Below are positions 34,059 to 46,800 of a stretch of DNA of 64,000 nt, piece after piece. The DNA is from Thermothelomyces thermophilus ATCC 42464 (Eukaryota > Ascomycota > Sordariomycetes > Sordariales > Chaetomiaceae): NCBI RefSeq assembly GCF_000226095.1, contig NC_016475.1, positions 4,092,001 to 4,156,000 of the forward strand, read 5' to 3'. The notes under the pieces are model-generated. The model was given only the letters and a program-made list of their open reading frames with translations. It made no database searches and was not told the DNA's origin. Positions within the stretch are counted from its first letter, which is position 1; every line of letters begins with the position of its first letter. Both the position numbers and the translations under genes were made by a program.

Positions 34059-34715
34059 ATGCCGATAGAGAAACGGAAGTCGCATTCTGCACGTTACCGT
34101 GCTTCCCTTGCTTAGAACATCGCTAAGAACGGTTTTGTCGTTATGCCTTGCTCTTGGTGCGTGTTGTAAGGCCTCGTTTGCAAAATGATTGCGCGTACAA
34201 GCGTTGCGAAGCCTGCGTTCGTCGAGGTCGTTCTTGCGATGGCTCTGGCATACCGCTTTCTTCCTATAAGCACGTCTCCTTTTCTTTTTTTTTTTTTTTT
34301 CCTTTAAATATGATTCCTAATGTTCGTTCTAGTGGATCACATTCTCTAGGAGTAGCATCGTATCAAGGATGCTAAACGTCGTGCCGAACTTGAGCTAGAT
34401 AAATCTCAACGCCGTCTGGAAGAAGCCTAGCGCGAGTTGTCCGAAAAGCTTACGTGGCTCTGGCGTCTTTGTTAGTAGAAGGAGTTTTTGGTAGAGAAAG
34501 GTGCCGACATAGTAGCGCGTGGTCTGTCGACCTTAGACGAGTTGGAGGAGGTTAAGCGGCAAGAGACACCTGCTATGCCCTCGTTACAGATTAATGATGC
34601 CGTCGATGCTGTCGACTAGGGCGCCGTCTTTAGTTCTGTCCCAGGTTTTCCTTTAGTCGATCCGGATTCTGCCAGTAGAACTGTTCTAGTTTCTCAGGGC
34701 AGTTCAAATTCTTGA
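34059..34715 (+). pseudogene. Antisense accessory gene of copy 1: zinc-cluster-like motif plus coiled coil, broken
   Basis: This gene runs opposite to gag-pol at the 3' end of the element. It starts MPIEKRKSHSACY at 34059, and then has the first Cys group (PCSWC, then a stop where the family would have Arg or Gln, then GLVCKM). A 1-bp deletion near 34197, relative to copy 2, shifts the frame. The second Cys group then reads KRCEACVRRGRSCDGSG. The intron donor is mutated from GTAAGC to ATAAGC. The second exon contains a coiled-coil region, LDELEEV and QINDAVDAVD, and ends at TGA 34713-34715. The Cys spacing C-x2-C-x6-C twice is the same as in Zn2Cys6 clusters. Function unknown. Confidence 0.6.
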
Positions 34716-37700
34716 CTAGTTCCTATGAGTTGTCCTCTGGTCCAAAATCAAGCCATTTGACCAGGTACTGTAGTTCCCCGTTGATGATACGTGAATCTAG
34801 AATTTCTTCGACGTCCTATTCTTCCTCTTCGTCCTCTGCTTCGATGTACGTAGCAACCTTGGCGTTTTTTGGTGCTGGTTCGAGAAGTGAAATATGAAAA
34901 ACATCCGTCCGTAGTCGTATAGATGACGGTAACGATAGTCGGTAGTTAGATGTCGAAATTCGTTCTTTGATAACGAAGGGTCTGACCTTCTTGAAGTCTA
35001 GCTTCGTGCTTAGTCGTTTGGTTCGCAAGTTTCGTACGATCAGGTAGACTTTGTCTCCCCTCTCTAGGCGAGGTCCCTCGAGCCTATGTTTATCGTAGTA
35101 GTTCTTCATTCTAGTTTTGACAAACTCGAGTTCCTTCTTGAGCTTCTCGTGTAGTGCGTGTATCTGTTCTACTTTGACTGTTGCTCTTGGCACTATGACC
35201 TCTAGTCCTTGCCTAAGGTCTGCTTCGTATCCGTAGTTCGCAAAGAACGGTATGACTTTAGTCGTTTCTATTGGCGTCGTGTTGTAGGCGAGTTGTACTG
35301 TTGGCAACAGCATGACCTAGTCGTTTTGCTAGTAGTTGACGTAAGAACGGAGATACTGTTTGACGATTTGGTTTAGTCGCTCCGTTTGTCCGTCGGTCTA
35401 TAGGTAATATGCCGTTGACAGTTTGCTATTAACGCCCAATCGTTGCATTAACGCTTACCAGAACTTCGATGCGAACTTGGTGTCTCTGTCGGTGATCCAT
35501 TCTTGTGGCCAAGCATGCACTGATGTAACTTGCCGATAGATCACGTCTGCCAACTGTTCCGCTATCTAGGACTCCTTGTAGGGAAAGAAATATACCTACT
35601 TAGTCAGGCGATCTACTATAGTAAAAATACTATCGTAGATTACTCCTGTGGCCGTGTCCTTAGATTCTGGCAGCTTCGTAATAAAGTCTATCGTAACTAA
35701 ACTCCATGGTTTGTCAGCTATTAGTAGTAGCTAAAGTAGCCTATACGGCTTATATCGTGCTGTTTTGCTTCGATTGCAGATGTCGTAGTTCCGTACGACT
35801 TCCTTGACCCGTGCCGTTAACTGTGGAAAGTCGTAGTATTTCTTGACTTGTGCGACAGTCTTCGTGACTCCTTTGTGTCCTCCGAGTTTTGACTCGTAGA
35901 GTTCTCGAATCATCCGCAGCTGTTGATCTTTGTCGTGGATGTACGCCTTGCCTCGGTACCAGAGTTTCCTATCTTTCTCTTCCACTTCGTCAGGTACCAC
36001 TGGTCCGGGTGCTGCTTGATACTATGCCTTGTTGATCCTTTCCTCTCGAAAGATTGCGTAGCATTCTAGGAACGAGTCAAGTAGATCATCTTCTACGGGT
36101 GTCTACGTTTCGTGATGTAGCGTTCCGTCTGTTCGTTCCTTGAACAACGGTGGTATCGTTCCCGTTCGTCCTTCCGTGTGATCCGTTCGTCGGCTTAAGA
36201 TGTCTGCTCGTGCGTTTTCTTTGCCCTTCTTGTAGCGGATCTCGAAGTTGAATTCCGCGAGGAATTCTGCCTATTGTATTTGTCGTCCGTTAAGTTCCTT
36301 CGTCGTCGTGAAGTATCGTAAATTCTTATGATCTGTATATACTTGTACCGGTTCAATCGTGCCACTGAGGTATGGTCGCCATTCCTTGAAAGCTTCGACA
36401 ATCGCAAGCAGTTCCTTGTCGTAGATCGGGTAATTAAGACGTGGTCTGTCGAGCTTCTTTGAAAAGAAGGCTACAGGATATAGCTTCCCTTGTTCGTCTC
36501 GTTATCCCAATTGTCCTCCGATAGCGTAGTCTAAAGCGTCCGTTTCCACCTCAAATGACTTCTTAGGGTCTAGTAGTACCAGTACTAGGTCTTTAGTAAT
36601 GGCGTTACGGATCTGCGTAAATGCTTGCTCGTGTTGTTCTTCCCATTGGAATTCAGCATTCTTCTTGGTAAGTTCGTGCAAAGGTCGTGCGATCGCTCTA
36701 AAGTTCCTAATGAACATCCGGTAGAAGTTCGCAAATCCGATGAAACTTCGTACTTCCGTGACTGACGTCGGTCGTGGCCAATTCTTAATAGCTTCAACCT
36801 TTGAAGGTTCCATCCGGATTTGTCCCGGGGATATCTCGTATCCTAAAAACACCGTTTTCCTGACGTGGAATTCGCTCTTTTCCTTGTTGACTGATAGCTT
36901 GTACGCGTATAGCGCGTCCAGCACTGCTTTTACATGCTTCCGGTGTTCGTCCATCGTCTTAGAGAAGATGAGTATGTCGTCGAGATAACATACCGCAAAT
37001 TTGTCGAGAAAGGGTCGGATAGCTTGATCAATCAGGGCTTGGAACGTTGCCGGCGCGTTCGTAAGTCCAAATGGCATGACGAGGTACTCGTAGTGGCTAT
37101 AGGGTGTCCTAAAGGCCGTTTTCCACTCGTCGCCTTCTTTGATCTGTATGTGGTTGTAGGCCGATGGCAAGTCAAGACGCGTGAAATATTGGGCTCCTGC
37201 CAACTGATCTCGGAGCCGTGAGATCAGCGGTAACGGGTATCGGTTTTTCACAGTCTGTTCGTTAAGTTGCCGATAGTCGATACATAACTGTAGCTTTCCG
37301 TCTTTCTTGGGCACAAACAGGATTAGGTAGCCTGCTGGCGATGTCGACGGGCGGATATATCCTCTTCGAAGGTTCTCCTCCAAATATCGCTTAAGTTCTT
37401 CGTTCTACATCTAGCTCGTATAGTAAATCTTGAAGAACTTTAGTCGTGCTCCTTCCTTAAGCTTGATCTCGTAATCCCATGGGCCGTATTCTGGTAATCC
37501 TTCTAGATGCTTTAGTTCAAATGCTAGGTGTCCTTCGTATTCCTTTGGTACTTCCCTAGTCTTGTCTCGTCTCTCGGTTTTCTAGTAGTATACGAACTTG
37601 GTTCCGTCTATAGCGATACTGGCGATTTCTCCTGTCTCAACCTACTACTCTAATTGCAGTGCTCTACATTCGTCAACGGAGAGAACAGCTATCGGCGATT

Positions 37701-38330
37701 CAGCTCGTTCCTCCTGTCGCGATATCGATGTCGTTGTGCCGCCTCTTCTAGAGTCTGTAGTGGTCTGCCTGCCACTATCCGTCTCTTGCGGTAGATCCGT
37801 AGGACATGCCTTCCCCTGAGCATCGTCCGCTCGCGATCCTTGCGCGCTCCCCATCTCGCTAGTCGAATACGACTCCGTTCAGGGTCGTAGGTAGCCACCA
37901 TTCTTCTAGCTAATGTCCGGGTCGTAATCTTCATGCCATAGTAACCCTAATATCATGTCTTTGTCATTACCCATGTCTACAATGCTAAATACGACTGCTA
38001 TAGTCTTTCCTACCATAGTAATGTCGATCAGTTCGGTCTCTCTACGTACCTATTGCGTCGGAAATGGCCCTTTGACTATACCATGCTTCCGCTTCATTCT
38101 CCAGGGTATCCACAGCTGATTCACAAGCGTCGGCGAAATTAGGTTCATCTCTGCTCCACTGTCCACTAGTGCGAGCATTTCGTGCTGTTTCCACTGTGCT
38201 ATTATCCACAATCGCTTGTCTTGCCGCCGTCGTCCAAAGATTGCGGCGATTTCCCATGTTCCTGCCGGGAGGTCTCGATATAGTGGTCTCTTGTGCCAGT
38301 TCCTCCTATACTGCGCTACCACTCGCCGTT
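34700..38330 (-). pseudogene. pol of copy 1 (PR-RT-RNase H-IN-chromodomain), mutated
   Basis: On the minus strand the order is as follows. Protease with MLALVDSGAEMNLISP lies near 38150-38180. Reverse transcriptase at 37383-36502 has [27 protein letters not shown] and an intact [10 protein letters not shown]. RNase H follows to about 36200. The integrase zinc finger is at 36000-35731 (KLGGHKGVTKTV...DICNRSKTA, with the first Cys of the CxxC changed to Tyr). The GPY/F-like part is at 35313-34816 (DKVYLIVRNLR, DVFHISLLEPAP). A chromodomain lies at about 34815-34700 ([19 protein letters not shown]). The chromodomain places it among chromoviruses, which tend to target heterochromatin. Many TAG codons interrupt the frame. 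Confidence 0.88.
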
Positions 38331-38379
38331 GCGCGGGCGTTAATGGTTTCCGGGCCCCTCGAAGGGCCCTGACCCGTTT

Positions 38380-39590
38380 CCTAGGTTAGTACTAACCTCT
38401 TCGGTTGTTCGGCTAATAGCGGCTTCGTCGATCGTGCTCATTTCCGTGAGCCATTAAGTGCTTGCGGCTTCCTACCATTAGGTCCGTTCTGCTTTCCGTT
38501 GTGCGTGCCATAGCTTCGTCTAAAGCTTCCGAATTCGTAATTTCTTTTTGTCTGTGTAATAGAGGCAATCGTTACTCTAGCACGAGTCCTATATGTCTCG
38601 TCCGGTTCCGTAGTGCCTAGGCTAGACTCGTTTTGGAACTACCGTGATGCCTTCTAGATTACGAGTTTCGATCTTCTAGAGTAATTCGGCCGCTCTGTTT
38701 CCTACATCGTAGACCCATTCCATAGGGCATAAGTCTCTGTCCCTGTTTTCCTGTCGGGTCGGCTAGTGATTGTTTTCGAATTTGTCGCGGAAGTAATATC
38801 GGCATTCGTGTGCCACACACTGGAACTAGGGCACTTGTATATATGCCTTATATCGCGGGTATAATCGCGTGGCGTCGCCTGGAAGGTATTAGAATTCTTT
38901 CCCGAATCCTTCCTATTGTACGTAGACCGTAGGTACTCCAATGCTAAGGTAGGAGTGTTTCTTCCAGTAGCTTTCCCATGTACGTTCGTCTTTTCCGCGG
39001 TTTGCTCGCATAAACTGGTATTCTAGGTTCCGTACGTCGTTGCTAAGTTGCTGGCCGTCAAGATGCTCGGTGTAGCTATCGGGCCCATTATATATCATGG
39101 GCTGTTCTCCTTTAATAGTTTCCACAATACGTCGGAGTTCCCTCATTTCGTCCTTCATCTCATCGCTCTACTAGGCAAGTCGAGTCAAGCGTTCATCCCG
39201 TTCGCGCAGTTCCGTATTAAGTCGGAAAACTTCGTTACGGTACCATTCGATTCGTTCCTAGAGGAATAGAGCATCGGGTCTAGGTCTTTCGATTCCTTAG
39301 GTGTCGGTTGTCCACAATCCATCCCGCCTCTACGTGACCATAAAACCCCACTGTCCTAAGGCCGGGAGAATCGAAGCTAGCGGTGCATATTCTCCTGCCA
39401 TGTCCCATTCGGCAAGACCTGTCTCTAGATCCACAGTGACCAATTCGGAGTTCGGTGCTTGTTCGTCTTCACCGTTGCCGTCGTGTCCGAGACTGTCCGT
39501 GTCACTGCCCTTATCTTCGTAGCTCGTGGCCGTTACTTTGATGACGTCCTTAGTAGTTTCATCGATAGCCGTAATTTCCTTTCCCGGGGT
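38380..39590 (-). pseudogene. Extra gag-PR module of copy 1, degenerate
   Basis: Between the gag zinc knuckle and protease lies about 1.2 kb that still reads as protein on the minus strand. It includes MKDEMRELRRIVETIKGEQ (coiled coil), DVRNLEYQFMRANRGKDERT and WESYWKKHSYLSIGVPTVYV. The equivalent in copy 2 is less broken and is described there. Confidence 0.6.
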
Positions 39591-40601
39591 TAGTTTCTAT
39601 CCTTTCTTCAGGCTTTGGCATTCTCGCTTATAGTGCCCTTTCTTTCCACAGTTGTAGCAGGTAACATTAGACTTATCTTTGGTTGTCTTCTTCTAGTCCT
39701 GCTTCTACGCTGCGTCCACATCCATGGCTCCGGGGTACATCCCGTACGAAGTACTGACATACGCTCGCTTTTTCTTGTCGTTGGCCTTAACCGTAGTTCC
39801 GTTCATTTGACCTCGTTTCTGCTGCTCTCGTGCGTAGAGTCGATCATCGATTCTAATGGCCTGCGCGATATATTCATCCAGAGTCTCAGGCCGATCGTAC
39901 TTGTACAGCTCGTCCTTGACCTTTTCCTTCAAGCTGTTATAGAACAATTGCATCAACGCCTCGTCGTTAAGCTAAGACTTGAGCATGTCCTGTCTAAATT
40001 ATACGGCGTAGGAGGCTACTGACTTGGTCTATCGGAGATTGGCGAGTCTTTCTTACACATGAATCTTCTCGTCTTTGTCGCTAAAAACCTTCCGAAGCTC
40101 TTCTTTGAAACGGTCGTAGGACCGAAAGACTGCCTGCGTAAACGCGTCTCGGTCGTCTTCATCTTCCTCGGTGAGATAGTCATTCTACGTAGGCTCGAAC
40201 TATCTGAGTGCCTTGCCCTCTAGTCTCGTAGCTATATAGAGGACTTTGGCTTTGTCATCCGGAAACTTGTCGTCATTAAGCCAGAAGTAGGATCGGAGGT
40301 TTGTCAGGAATCCTGCGAGATCCTCCTTGGTTCCTCCGTATTTGCCAGGTGGTTTGATCTTGATGCGCTTCGCTTTGGCGCCCTCGAGTGCCTCGATTTT
40401 GGCGTAGGCCTCGTTAACTAACTTCTACAAGTACTTTTCGCGGTTCTCGAGTTCCTTGATTCGAGCTTGAGCAGCCTTGTCTCTCTGGTCCAACTCCTGA
40501 ACCCGCTACTAGAGTTGACCAAGCTAAGTAAGCAGCTGTTCGGCCGTGACGTTGGTAGCCATGTCGATGTCAAGGTCGAAGTCACCTCCGTTCTGAACCA
40601 T
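39591..40601 (-). pseudogene. gag of copy 1 with intact CCHC knuckle
   Basis: The ATG at 40601-40599 starts MVQNGGDFDLDIDMATNV. A capsid-like region follows. The segment at 39956-39705 (MQLFYNSLKEKVKDELYKYD) leads to a zinc knuckle CYNCGKKGHYKREC at about 39660-39619. All four zinc ligands are intact, unlike in copy 2. Several TAG codons interrupt the frame. Confidence 0.82.
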
Positions 40602-40628
40602 GACAGAACAAAGGGAGTGGTAACAACG

Positions 40629-41076
40629 TGTGACGAACCTAACTCAGACTTCTTCTGAAAGGGTCCAGACGGAGGTAGATTGGGCGGGACAAGCAAGCGG
40701 GTCGTCTAAGGGATTCGGTAAAGCCAAAGGGTTCACAACAACACTTAGAGTTGTCTCTTATAGTAATTAGCAATGCTTGGTATAAGTACTGTGATTGTGA
40801 TTGTTACTACTAGTGAACTCCTAGAGTCCACCATAACGAGTGACTAGCTAGCTATATATATACAATTGTCTGTCCTTCTTCAATAGTTATTACTAGTACC
40901 ACTTTTCCTTTCACTTCGTGATTCTGCGTTGTCGACGGTGACATGTTATTATTACTAGTGAAGACCTTAGTCTTGGCGGTGATAATCTTCTGATTAGTCC
41001 GTCAAGTGATTGGCTGTCGGAATGTCCCGCGTCCTGGCTGCAGCCTGCCAGGCCGCCCATATGCTTATTCGTGACA
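40629..41076 (-). repeat. 5' LTR of copy 1, with a swapped tip
   Basis: 448 bp, continuous LTR sequence on the minus strand from TGTCACG at 41076 to the end at 40629. Because the target duplication CTGTC of copy 2 lies inside it at 41014-41018, its first 58 bp (41076-41019) most simply belong to copy 2 in inverted form. Confidence 0.85.
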
Positions 41077-41466
41077 GACAGCCAATCACTTGACGGACCA
41101 ATCAGAAGATTATCACCGCCAAGACTAAGGTCTTCACTGGTAATAATAACATATCACCGTCGACAACGCAGAATCACGAAGTGAAAGGAGAAGTGGTACT
41201 AGTAATAACTATTAAAGAAGGACAGACAATTGTATATATATAGCTAGCTAGTCACTCGTTATAGTGGACTCTAGGAGTTCACCAGTGGTAACAATCACAA
41301 TCACAGTACTCATACCAAGCATTGCTAATTACTATAAGAGACAACTCTAAGTGTTGTTATAAACCCTTTAGCTTCACCAAATCCCTTAGACGACCCGCCT
41401 GCTTGTCCCGCTCAATCCACCTCCGTCTAGACCCTTTTAGAAGAAGTCTGAGTTAGGTTCGTCACA
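41077..41466 (+). repeat. 5' LTR of copy 2, without its first 58 bp in place
   Basis: Begins GACAGCCAATCACTTGACGG, which is LTR position 59, and ends TTCGTCACA. 390 bp plus the inverted 58 bp equals the 448 bp of the other LTRs. Confidence 0.92.
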
Positions 41467-41493
41467 CGTTGTTACCACTCCCTTTGTTCTGTC

Positions 41494-42500
41494 ATGGTTC
41501 AGAACGGAGGTGACTTCGACCTCGACATCGACATGGCTACCGACGTCACAGCCGAACAGCTGCTTACTCAGCTTGGTCAACTCTAGCAGCGGGTTTAGGA
41601 GTTAGACCAGAGAGACAAGGCTGCTCAAGCTCGAATCAAGGAACTCGAGAACCGCGAAAAGTACTCGTAGAAGTTGGTTAACGAGGCCTACGCTAAAATC
41701 GAGGCACTCGAGGGCGCCAAAGCGAAGCGTATTAAGATCGAACTACCTAGCAAATACGGAGGAACCAAGGAGGATCTTGTAGGATTCCTGACAAACCTCC
41801 GATCCTACTTCCGGCTTAATGACGACAAGTTTCCGGATGACAAAGCCAAAGTCCTCTACGTAGCCACGAGACTAGAGGGCAAGGCACTTAGATGGTTCGA
41901 GCCTACGTAGAACGACTATCTTACCGAGGAAGATGAAGACGACCGAGACGCGTTTACACAGGCAGTCTTTCGGTCCTACGACCGTTTCGAAGAAGAGCTT
42001 CGGAAGGTTTTTAGCGACAAAGACGAGAAGATTCATACGCAAGAAAGACTCGCCAATCTCCGACAGACCAAGTTAGCAGCCTCCTACGCCGCACAATTCA
42101 GACAGGACATGCTCAAGTCTCAGCTTAACGACGAGGCGTTGATGCAATTGTTCTATAACGGCTTAAAGGAAAAGGTCAAGGACGAGCTATACAAGTACGA
42201 TCGGCCTGAGACTCTAGATAAATACATCGCGCAGGCCATCAGAATCGATGATCGACTCTATACACGAGAGCAGCAGAAACGAGGTCGAATGAACGGAACC
42301 ACGGTTAAGGCTAACGACAAGAAAAAGCAAGCGTACGTCAGTACTTCGTACGGGACGTACCCCGGAGCCATAGATGTGGACATAGCGTAGAAGCAGGACT
42401 AGAAGAAGATAACCAAAGACAAGTCCAATGTCACCTGCTACAACTACGGAAAGAAAGGGCACTACAAGCGAGAATGCCGAAGCCCGAAGAAAGGATAGAA
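41494..42500 (+). pseudogene. gag of copy 2
   Basis: Starts MVQNGGDFDLDIDMATDV at 41494. TAG codons follow at Gln positions. There is a helical stretch (IKIELPSKYGGTKEDLVGF, then GKALRWFEPT) and QLFYNGLKEKVKDELYKYD. The knuckle CYNYGKKGHYKREC at about 42432-42473 has its second zinc Cys changed to Tyr (TGT to TAC, a G-to-A change with a second substitution). Confidence 0.82.
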
Positions 42501-43880
42501 ACCAACCCTAGGAAAGGAAATTGCGGCTATCGACGAAACCACCAAGGACGTCATCGAAGTAGCAGCCACGAGCTACGAAGACAAGGGCAGTAACACAGAC
42601 AGTCTCGGACACGATGGCAACGGTAAAGACAAACAAGCACCGAACTCCGAACTGGTCACTATGGATCCAGAGACAGGTCTTGCCGAATGGGACATAGTAG
42701 GAGAATATACACTGCCAGCTTCGATTCTCCTGGCCTTAGGACAGTGGGGTTTCACGGTCACGTAGAGGCGGGATGGATCGTGGACAACCGACACCTAAGG
42801 AATCGAAAGACCTGGACCCGATGCTCTATTCCTCTAGGAACGAATCGAATGGTACCGTAACGAAGTTTTCCGACTCAACACGGAACTGCGTGAACGGGAT
42901 AAACGCTTGACTCGACTCGCCTAGCAGAGCGATGAGATGAAGGACGAAATGAGGGAACTCCGACGTATCGTGGAAACCATTAAAGGAGAACAGCCCGTGA
43001 CATATGATAGGCCCGATAGCTACACCGAGCATCTTGACGGCTAGTAACTTAGTAACGACGTGCGGAACCTAGAATACCAGTTTATACGAGCGAACCGCGG
43101 AAAAGACGAACGTACGTGGGAAAGCTACTGGAAGAAACACTCCTACCTCAGCATTGGAGTACCTACGGTCTACGTACAATGGGAAGGATTCGGGAAAGAA
43201 TTCCAATACCTTCCAGGCGACGCTACGCGACTGTACCCGCGACACGAGGCACATGCATAAGTGCCCTGGTTCCAGTGTATGGCACACGAATGCCGATATC
43301 ACTTCCGCGACAAATTCGAAAACAATCACTGGCCGACCCGACAGGAAAACAGGGACGGAGACTTGTGCCCTGTGGAATAGGTCTACAATACAGGAAACAG
43401 AGCGGCCGAATTGCTCTAGAAGATCGAAACTCGCAATCTAGAAAGCATCACGGTAGTTCCAAAACGAGTCTAGCCTAGGCACTGCGGAACCGGACGAGAC
43501 ATATAGGACTCGTGCTAGAGTAACGATTGCCTCTATCACGCGGACAAAAAGAAATTGCGAATTTGGGAGCTTCAGACGAAGCTATGGCACGCACGACGGA
43601 AAGCAGAACGGACCTAATGGTGGGAAGCCGCAAGCACTCAATGGCTCACGGAAATGAGCACGATCGACAAAGCCGCTATTAGCCGAACAACCGAAGAGGT
43701 CAGTACTGACCTAGGAAACGGGTCAAGGCCCTTCGAGGGGCCCGGAAACCATTAACGCCCGCGTAGCGGCGAGTAGTAGCGCAGTACAGGAGGAACTAGC
43801 GCAAGAGACCACTATATCGAGACCTCCCAGCAGGAACATAGGAAATCGCCGCAATCTTTGGACGACGGCGGCAAGACAAG
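42501..43880 (+). pseudogene. Extra module between gag and protease of copy 2
   Basis: About 1.3 kb that is not a usual part of a gypsy polyprotein. It reads as protein broken by TAG codons. The pieces are a coiled coil (RNEVFRLNTELRERDKRL and MKDEMRELRRIVETIKGEQ), DVRNLEYQFIRANRGKDERT, WESYWKKHSYLSIGVPTVYV, and a Cys/His group (WFQCMAHECRYHFRDKFENN followed by HW) with C-x4-C-x11-H spacing that could bind zinc. Copies 1 and 3 carry it too, so it is a fixed part of this family. Function unknown; it may be a long gag C-terminus. Confidence 0.6.
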
Positions 43881-46800
43881 CGATTGTAGATAACAGCACA
43901 GTGGAAACAGCACGAAATGCTCGTACTAGTAGACAGTGGAGCAGAGATGAACCTGATTTCGCCGACGCTTGTGAATTAGCTACGGATACCCTAGAGAATG
44001 AAGCGGAAGTATGGCATAGTCAAAGGGCCATTTCCGACGCAATAGGTATATAGAGAGACCGAACCGATCGACATCACTATGGCAGGAAAGACCACAGCAG
44101 TCGTATTTAGCATTATAGACATAGGCAACGACAAAGACATAATATTAGGGTTACCATAGCATGAAGATTACGACCCGGACATTAGCTAGAAGAATGGTAG
44201 CCACCTACGACCCCGAACGGAGTCGTATTCGACCAGCGAGATAGGGAGCGCGCAAGGATCGCGAGCGGACGATGCTCAGGGGAAGGCATGTCCTACGGAT
44301 CCACCGCAAGAGACGGACAGTGGCAGGCAGACCACTACGGACTCTGGAAGAGGCGGTACAACGACATCGATATCACGACAGGAGGAACGAGCTGAATCGC
44401 CGATAGCTATTCTCTCCGTTGACGAATGTAGAGCACTGCAATTGGAGCAGTGGGTTGAGACAGGAGAAATCGCCAGCATCGCCATAGACGGAACCAAGTT
44501 CGCATACTACTAGAAAACCGAGAGACGAGATAAGACTAGGGAAGTACCAAAGGAATACGAAGGACACCTAGCATTCGAACCAAAGCATCTGGAAGGATTA
44601 CCAGAACACGGCCTATAGGATCACGAGATCAAGCTCAAGGAAGGAGCACGACTAAAGTTCTTCAAGATTTACCATACGAGCCAGACGTAGAACAAAGAAC
44701 TTAAGCGATATTTGGAGGAGAACCTTCGAAGAGGACATATCCGCCCGTCGACATTGCCAGCAGGCTACCTAATCCTGTTTATGCCTAAGAAAGACGGAAA
44801 GCTACGGTTATGTGTTGACTATCGGCAACTTAACGAACAGACCGTGAAAAATCGATACCCGTTACCGCTGATCTCACGGCTCCGAGATCAGTTAGCAGGA
44901 GCCTAATATTTCACGCGTCTTGACTTGCCATCGGCCTATAACCATATACGGATCAAAGAAGGCGACGAGTGGAAAACGGCCTTTAGGACACCCTATAGCC
45001 ACTACGAGTACCTCGTCATGCCATTTGGACTTACGAACGCGCCGGCAACGTTCTAAGCCCTGATTGATCAAGCTATCCGACCCTTTCTCGACAAATTTGC
45101 GGTATGTTATCTCGACGATATACTTATCTTCTCTAAGACGATGGACGAACACCGGAAGCACGTGAAAGCAGTGCTAGACGCGCTATACGCGTACAAGCTA
45201 TTAGTCAACAAGGAAAAGAGCGAATTCCACGTCAGGAAAACGGTATTTTTGGGATACGAGATATCCCCGGGACAAATCCGGATGGAACCTTCAAAGGTTA
45301 AAGCCATCAAGAATTAGCCACGACCGACGTCAGTCACGGAAGTACGAAGTTTCATCGGATTTACGAACTTCTACCGGATGTTCATCAGGAACTTTGGAGC
45401 GATCGCACGACCTTTGTACGAACTCACCAAGAAGAATGCTAAATTCCAATGGGAAGAACAACACGAGTAAGCATTCACGCAGATCCGCAACGCCATTACT
45501 AAAGACCCAGTACTGGTACTGCCAGACCCTAAGAAGTCATTTGAGGTGGAAACGGACGCTTCAGACTACGCCATCGGAGGACAATTAGGACAACGAGACG
45601 AACAAGGGAAGCTACATCCTGTAGCCTTCTTTTCAAAGAAGCTCGACGGACTATATCTCAATTACCCGATCCACGACAAGGAACTGCTTGCGATTGTCGA
45701 AGCTTTCAAGGAATGGCGACCATACCTTAGTGGCACGATTAAACCGGTACAAGTGTATACGGATTACAAGAATTTGCGATACTTTACGACGACGAAGGAA
45801 CTCAACGGACGACAAATACGATAGGCAGAATTCCTCGCGGAATTCAACTTCGAGATCCGCTACAAGAAGGGCAAAGAAAATATACAAGCAGACATCTTAA
45901 GCCGACGAACGGATCACACGGAAGGACGAACGGGAACGACACTACCGTTGTTTAAGGAACGAACAGACGGAACGCTACATCACGAAACGCAGACACCCGT
46001 GGAAGATGATCCACTTGACTCGTTCCTAGAATGCTACGCAATCTTTCGAGAGGAAAGGATCAACGAGGCATAGTATTAAGCAGCACCCGGACTAGTAGTA
46101 CCTGACGAAGTGGAAGAGAAAGATGGGAAACTCTGGTACCGAGGCAAGGCGTATATCCACAATAAAGATCAACAGCTGCGGATGATTCGAGAACTCCACG
46201 AGTCAAAACTCGGAGGACACAAAGGAGTCACGAAGACTGTCGTACAAGTCAAGAAACACTACGACTTTCCATAGTTAACGGCACGGGTCAAGGAAGTCGT
46301 ACGGAACTGCGACATCTGCAATCGAAGCAAAACGGCATGACACAAGCCGTATAGGCTACTTCAGCCACTACCAACAGCTGACAAACCATGGAGTTCAGTT
46401 ACGATGGACTTCATTACGAAGCTGCTAGAATCCAAGGACACGGCTACAGGAGTAATCTACGATAGTATTCTTACTATAGTAGATCGCCTGACTAAGTGGG
46501 CATATTTCTTTCCCTATAAGGAGTCCTAGACAGCGGAACAGTTGGTAGACGTGATCTATTGGCAAGTTGCATTAGTGTATACTTGGCCGCAAGAATGGAT
46601 CACCGACAGAGACACCAAGTTCGCATCGAAGTTCTAGCAAGCGTTAATACAACGATTAGGCGTTAACAGTAAACTATCAACGGCATATTACCCACAGACC
46701 GACGGACAAACGGAGCGACTAAACCAAATCGTCGAACAGTATCTCCGTTCTTACGTCAACTACCAGCAAAACGACTAGGTCATGCTATTGCCAATAGCAC

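Larger units (their letters stand above)
33484..41018 (-). mobile_element. Chromovirus-type Ty3/Gypsy LTR retrotransposon, copy 1 (resident)
   Basis: Read on the minus strand: 5' LTR, gag, an extra module, protease, reverse transcriptase, RNase H, integrase, GPY/F and chromodomain, 3' LTR. Its last 58 bp (the tip of its 5' LTR) now lie at 48616-48673, beyond copy 2. Together these make about 7.59 kb. The flanks carry TAAAA at 33479-33483 and 48674-48678. The genes are broken mainly by TAG and TAA at places where the related copy or family has Gln or Trp, so it is dead or nearly so. Several frames remain open over hundreds of bases, so it is younger than copy 3. Confidence 0.92.

Noticed and set aside
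41076-41077. Simple inversion of a whole element after tandem insertion
   Set aside because: It would leave an unexplained CTGTC duplication inside one LTR and no target duplication at the LTR-LTR join; nested insertion plus a spacer flip needs fewer assumptions. Shared bases near the two tips (GCATAT versus GCACAT) fit the inversion but can arise by repeated RIP.
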